This document shows, in pieces, positions 6,271 to 7,354 of a stretch of DNA of 7,354 nucleotides. The notes beneath the pieces were generated by a model. The model ran no database searches. It saw only the letters and a list, made by a program, of their open reading frames with translations, and was not told where the DNA came from. The position numbers and the translations under genes were made by a program. How positions within the stretch are numbered: position 1 is the stretch's first letter; the number at the start of each line of letters is the position of its first letter. The DNA is from Thermoplasmatota archaeon (GTDB lineage Archaea; Thermoplasmatota; E2; DHVEG-1): the NCBI GenBank assembly GCA_030605515.1, contig JAUWIE010000117.1, positions 1 to 7,354 of the forward strand, read 5' to 3'.

Positions 6271-6385
6271 ATCTAAAAGACAATATGATGTAAACCTCCT
6301 TAACTTCATAGTAAAAGTCCAAAAACAAGAATAAAAGCACAGGAATTTTTAGCAAAATATGGATTATAAAAGAAATTTGCTCTTT
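6271..6385. other. Gap between converging genes with possible T-run terminators
   Basis: This 115-bp gap lies between the stops of the acetyltransferase and the peptidase. It holds no ORF or strong hairpin. Minus-strand T-runs at about 6318-6338 (TTTTATTCTTGTTTTTGG) could end the peptidase transcript in the archaeal manner. Rightward, TTTTT at 6345-6349 and at 6383-6387 could end the acetyltransferase transcript. Confidence 0.3.
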
Positions 6386-7354
6386 TTACCATATACAATA
6401 TTGACAGGACATAGTAAAAATTATGATATCCATTTCATCTACAGCAACTTTTCCTGTTGTTGTATAAGCATATACACGTAGTTTATGTCTACCAATTGGG
6501 GGGTAATGTTTCCCTTGAATCTTCCATTCATATGGAGCCTCAGAATCCCAAGCTATAAAATTATTATTAATACAGAAAATAACAAATTCGATTTCTTCAT
6601 CACTAATAACATCAACACTAGCAACAGCTCTCCCAAAAATAATTGTTGTTCCACGTAACCCCTTATACCATTGTTTTCCAAATGATAATCTGAGAATTGG
6701 GCGATTAAAAAAGTAACTATAGCCCTCATATGGCGTTCTAATAATTACTTGAATATCAATTGGTTTGTTAGCTAGTTCTGCTAATATTGCTAGTAATATT
6801 TTTGTTGCTTTAACCTCATATGTCCGATTCAGATGTTCTGGTATATCATCCGGTGTATTTGCATAAGGATAACTATCATGATGAATAGCAAAAACACTAT
6901 CAAATCCAAAATCAGTAAAAGCTTGATGATCTGAACCTGGGTAATTTGGGAGATCTTCAATAGTCATATCAATTACGGACGAATATTTTTCACATACCGT
7001 TTTAGCAAAATCAACCATCCATACGGATCTATCCTCATGAAGAATTCTAATGATTCTGCCTCCCTCAGTTGTATCTGCATAACCAATCATATCAACATTT
7101 AATACACCGGCAATATTATCTCCATTAGCATATGCATCACGAGCATATGTAAAACTTCCATATGTTCCAACTTCTTCACCGGAAAACGTAATGAAACGGA
7201 TTGTATGATTAAAAGAATAGTTACTCATGACTTCTGCAGCTGCAAGAACTGCAGCAACACCTGAGCCATCATCATCAGCACCAAGAGAACCTGGTGTACA
7301 ATCATAATGTGCACACATGATAAACTCAGCATCTCCAGATGAATTAACACCTTT
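6386..7354 (-). CDS. M28-family zinc aminopeptidase with C-terminal Ig-like region (N-terminus outside the window)
   Basis: The frame stays open to the right edge, where GDAEFIMCAHYD reads as the start of the M28 catalytic core; the ATG at 7318 lies inside this strand and is not the real start. Counting from that Met, the expected zinc and catalytic residues are present: H4 (AHYD), the D15-D17 cluster (GADDDGSG), E48-E49 (SGEEVGTYGS), D76 (NVDMIGY) and H131 (GSDHQAF). The enzyme should remove N-terminal amino acids from peptides with two zinc ions. Residues about 185-310 are strand-rich: IDIQVIIRTPYEGYSYF, then a segment containing DSEAPYEWK and GRHKLRVYAYTTTGKVAVDEM, typical of an Ig-like module. 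This suggests a secreted or cell-surface enzyme, but the signal peptide would be off the window. It converges on the acetyltransferase and is probably independent of the island. Confidence 0.9.
   Translation of the reverse strand, partial: KGVNSSGDAEFIMCAHYDCTPGSLGADDDGSGVAAVLAAAEVMSNYSFNHTIRFITFSGEEVGTYGSFTYARDAYANGDNIAGVLNVDMIGYADTTEGGRIIRILHEDRSVWMVDFAKTVCEKYSSVIDMTIEDLPNYPGSDHQAFTDFGFDSVFAIHHDSYPYANTPDDIPEHLNRTYEVKATKILLAILAELANKPIDIQVIIRTPYEGYSYFFNRPILRLSFGKQWYKGLRGTTIIFGRAVASVDVISDEEIEFVIFCINNNFIAWDSEAPYEWKIQGKHYPPIGRHKLRVYAYTTTGKVAVDEMDIIIFTMSCQYCIW

Noticed and set aside
6352..6381. AGCAAA and TTTGCT as a terminator stem between the converging genes
   Set aside because: The stem is only six pairs with a loop of about 18 bases, too weak to call.

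Overview
The window looks like AT-rich archaeal DNA, most likely from a euryarchaeon. Four things point that way. A 52-residue DUF2080-type protein (an archaeal, transposon-associated family) is encoded. TATA boxes lie about 25-35 bases before several start codons. At least one gene (the acetyltransferase) appears to have no leader. An M28 peptidase carries a C-terminal Ig-like region of a style I associate with euryarchaeal secreted peptidases. I cannot name a genus; the lineage call is an inference.

Left edge (1-533): the 5' part of a zinc-ribbon transposase-like gene runs leftward off the window. Behind it lie a perfect 9-bp hairpin, a 14-bp direct repeat and a gene-free stretch in which a TGTCAATT motif recurs about every 10-11 bases, i.e. 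once per helical turn. This is the strongest unexplained structure in the window and may be a transposon subterminal region or another protein-binding array.

Minus-strand cluster (534-4769): a single-chain type IIG restriction-modification enzyme has a PD-(D/E)xK nuclease domain, an N6-adenine methylase with NPPY, and a TaqI-like specificity domain. It is followed in the same direction by a 36-residue one-helix membrane microprotein with a strong Shine-Dalgarno, then by an unrecognised coiled-coil protein whose C-terminus looks like a winged helix. The microprotein is in frame with the coiled-coil gene and separated from it by one TGA and an unusually long open frame.

Divergent intergenic region (4770-4880): TATA-like elements face both ways, and a 22-bp palindrome lies between the TATA box and the expected transcription start of the rightward DUF2080 gene. 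The small, strand-rich DUF2080 protein could regulate itself and the restriction enzyme; this is a hypothesis.

Right part (4881-7354): rightward come the DUF2080 gene, a 101-residue orphan protein, and a GNAT acetyltransferase fused to a YoaP-like C-terminal domain. Converging on them from the right edge is an M28 zinc aminopeptidase, truncated at its N-terminus by the window. The combination of a restriction system, transposon-type genes and orphan reading frames suggests an accessory island, with the peptidase probably marking more ordinary chromosome.
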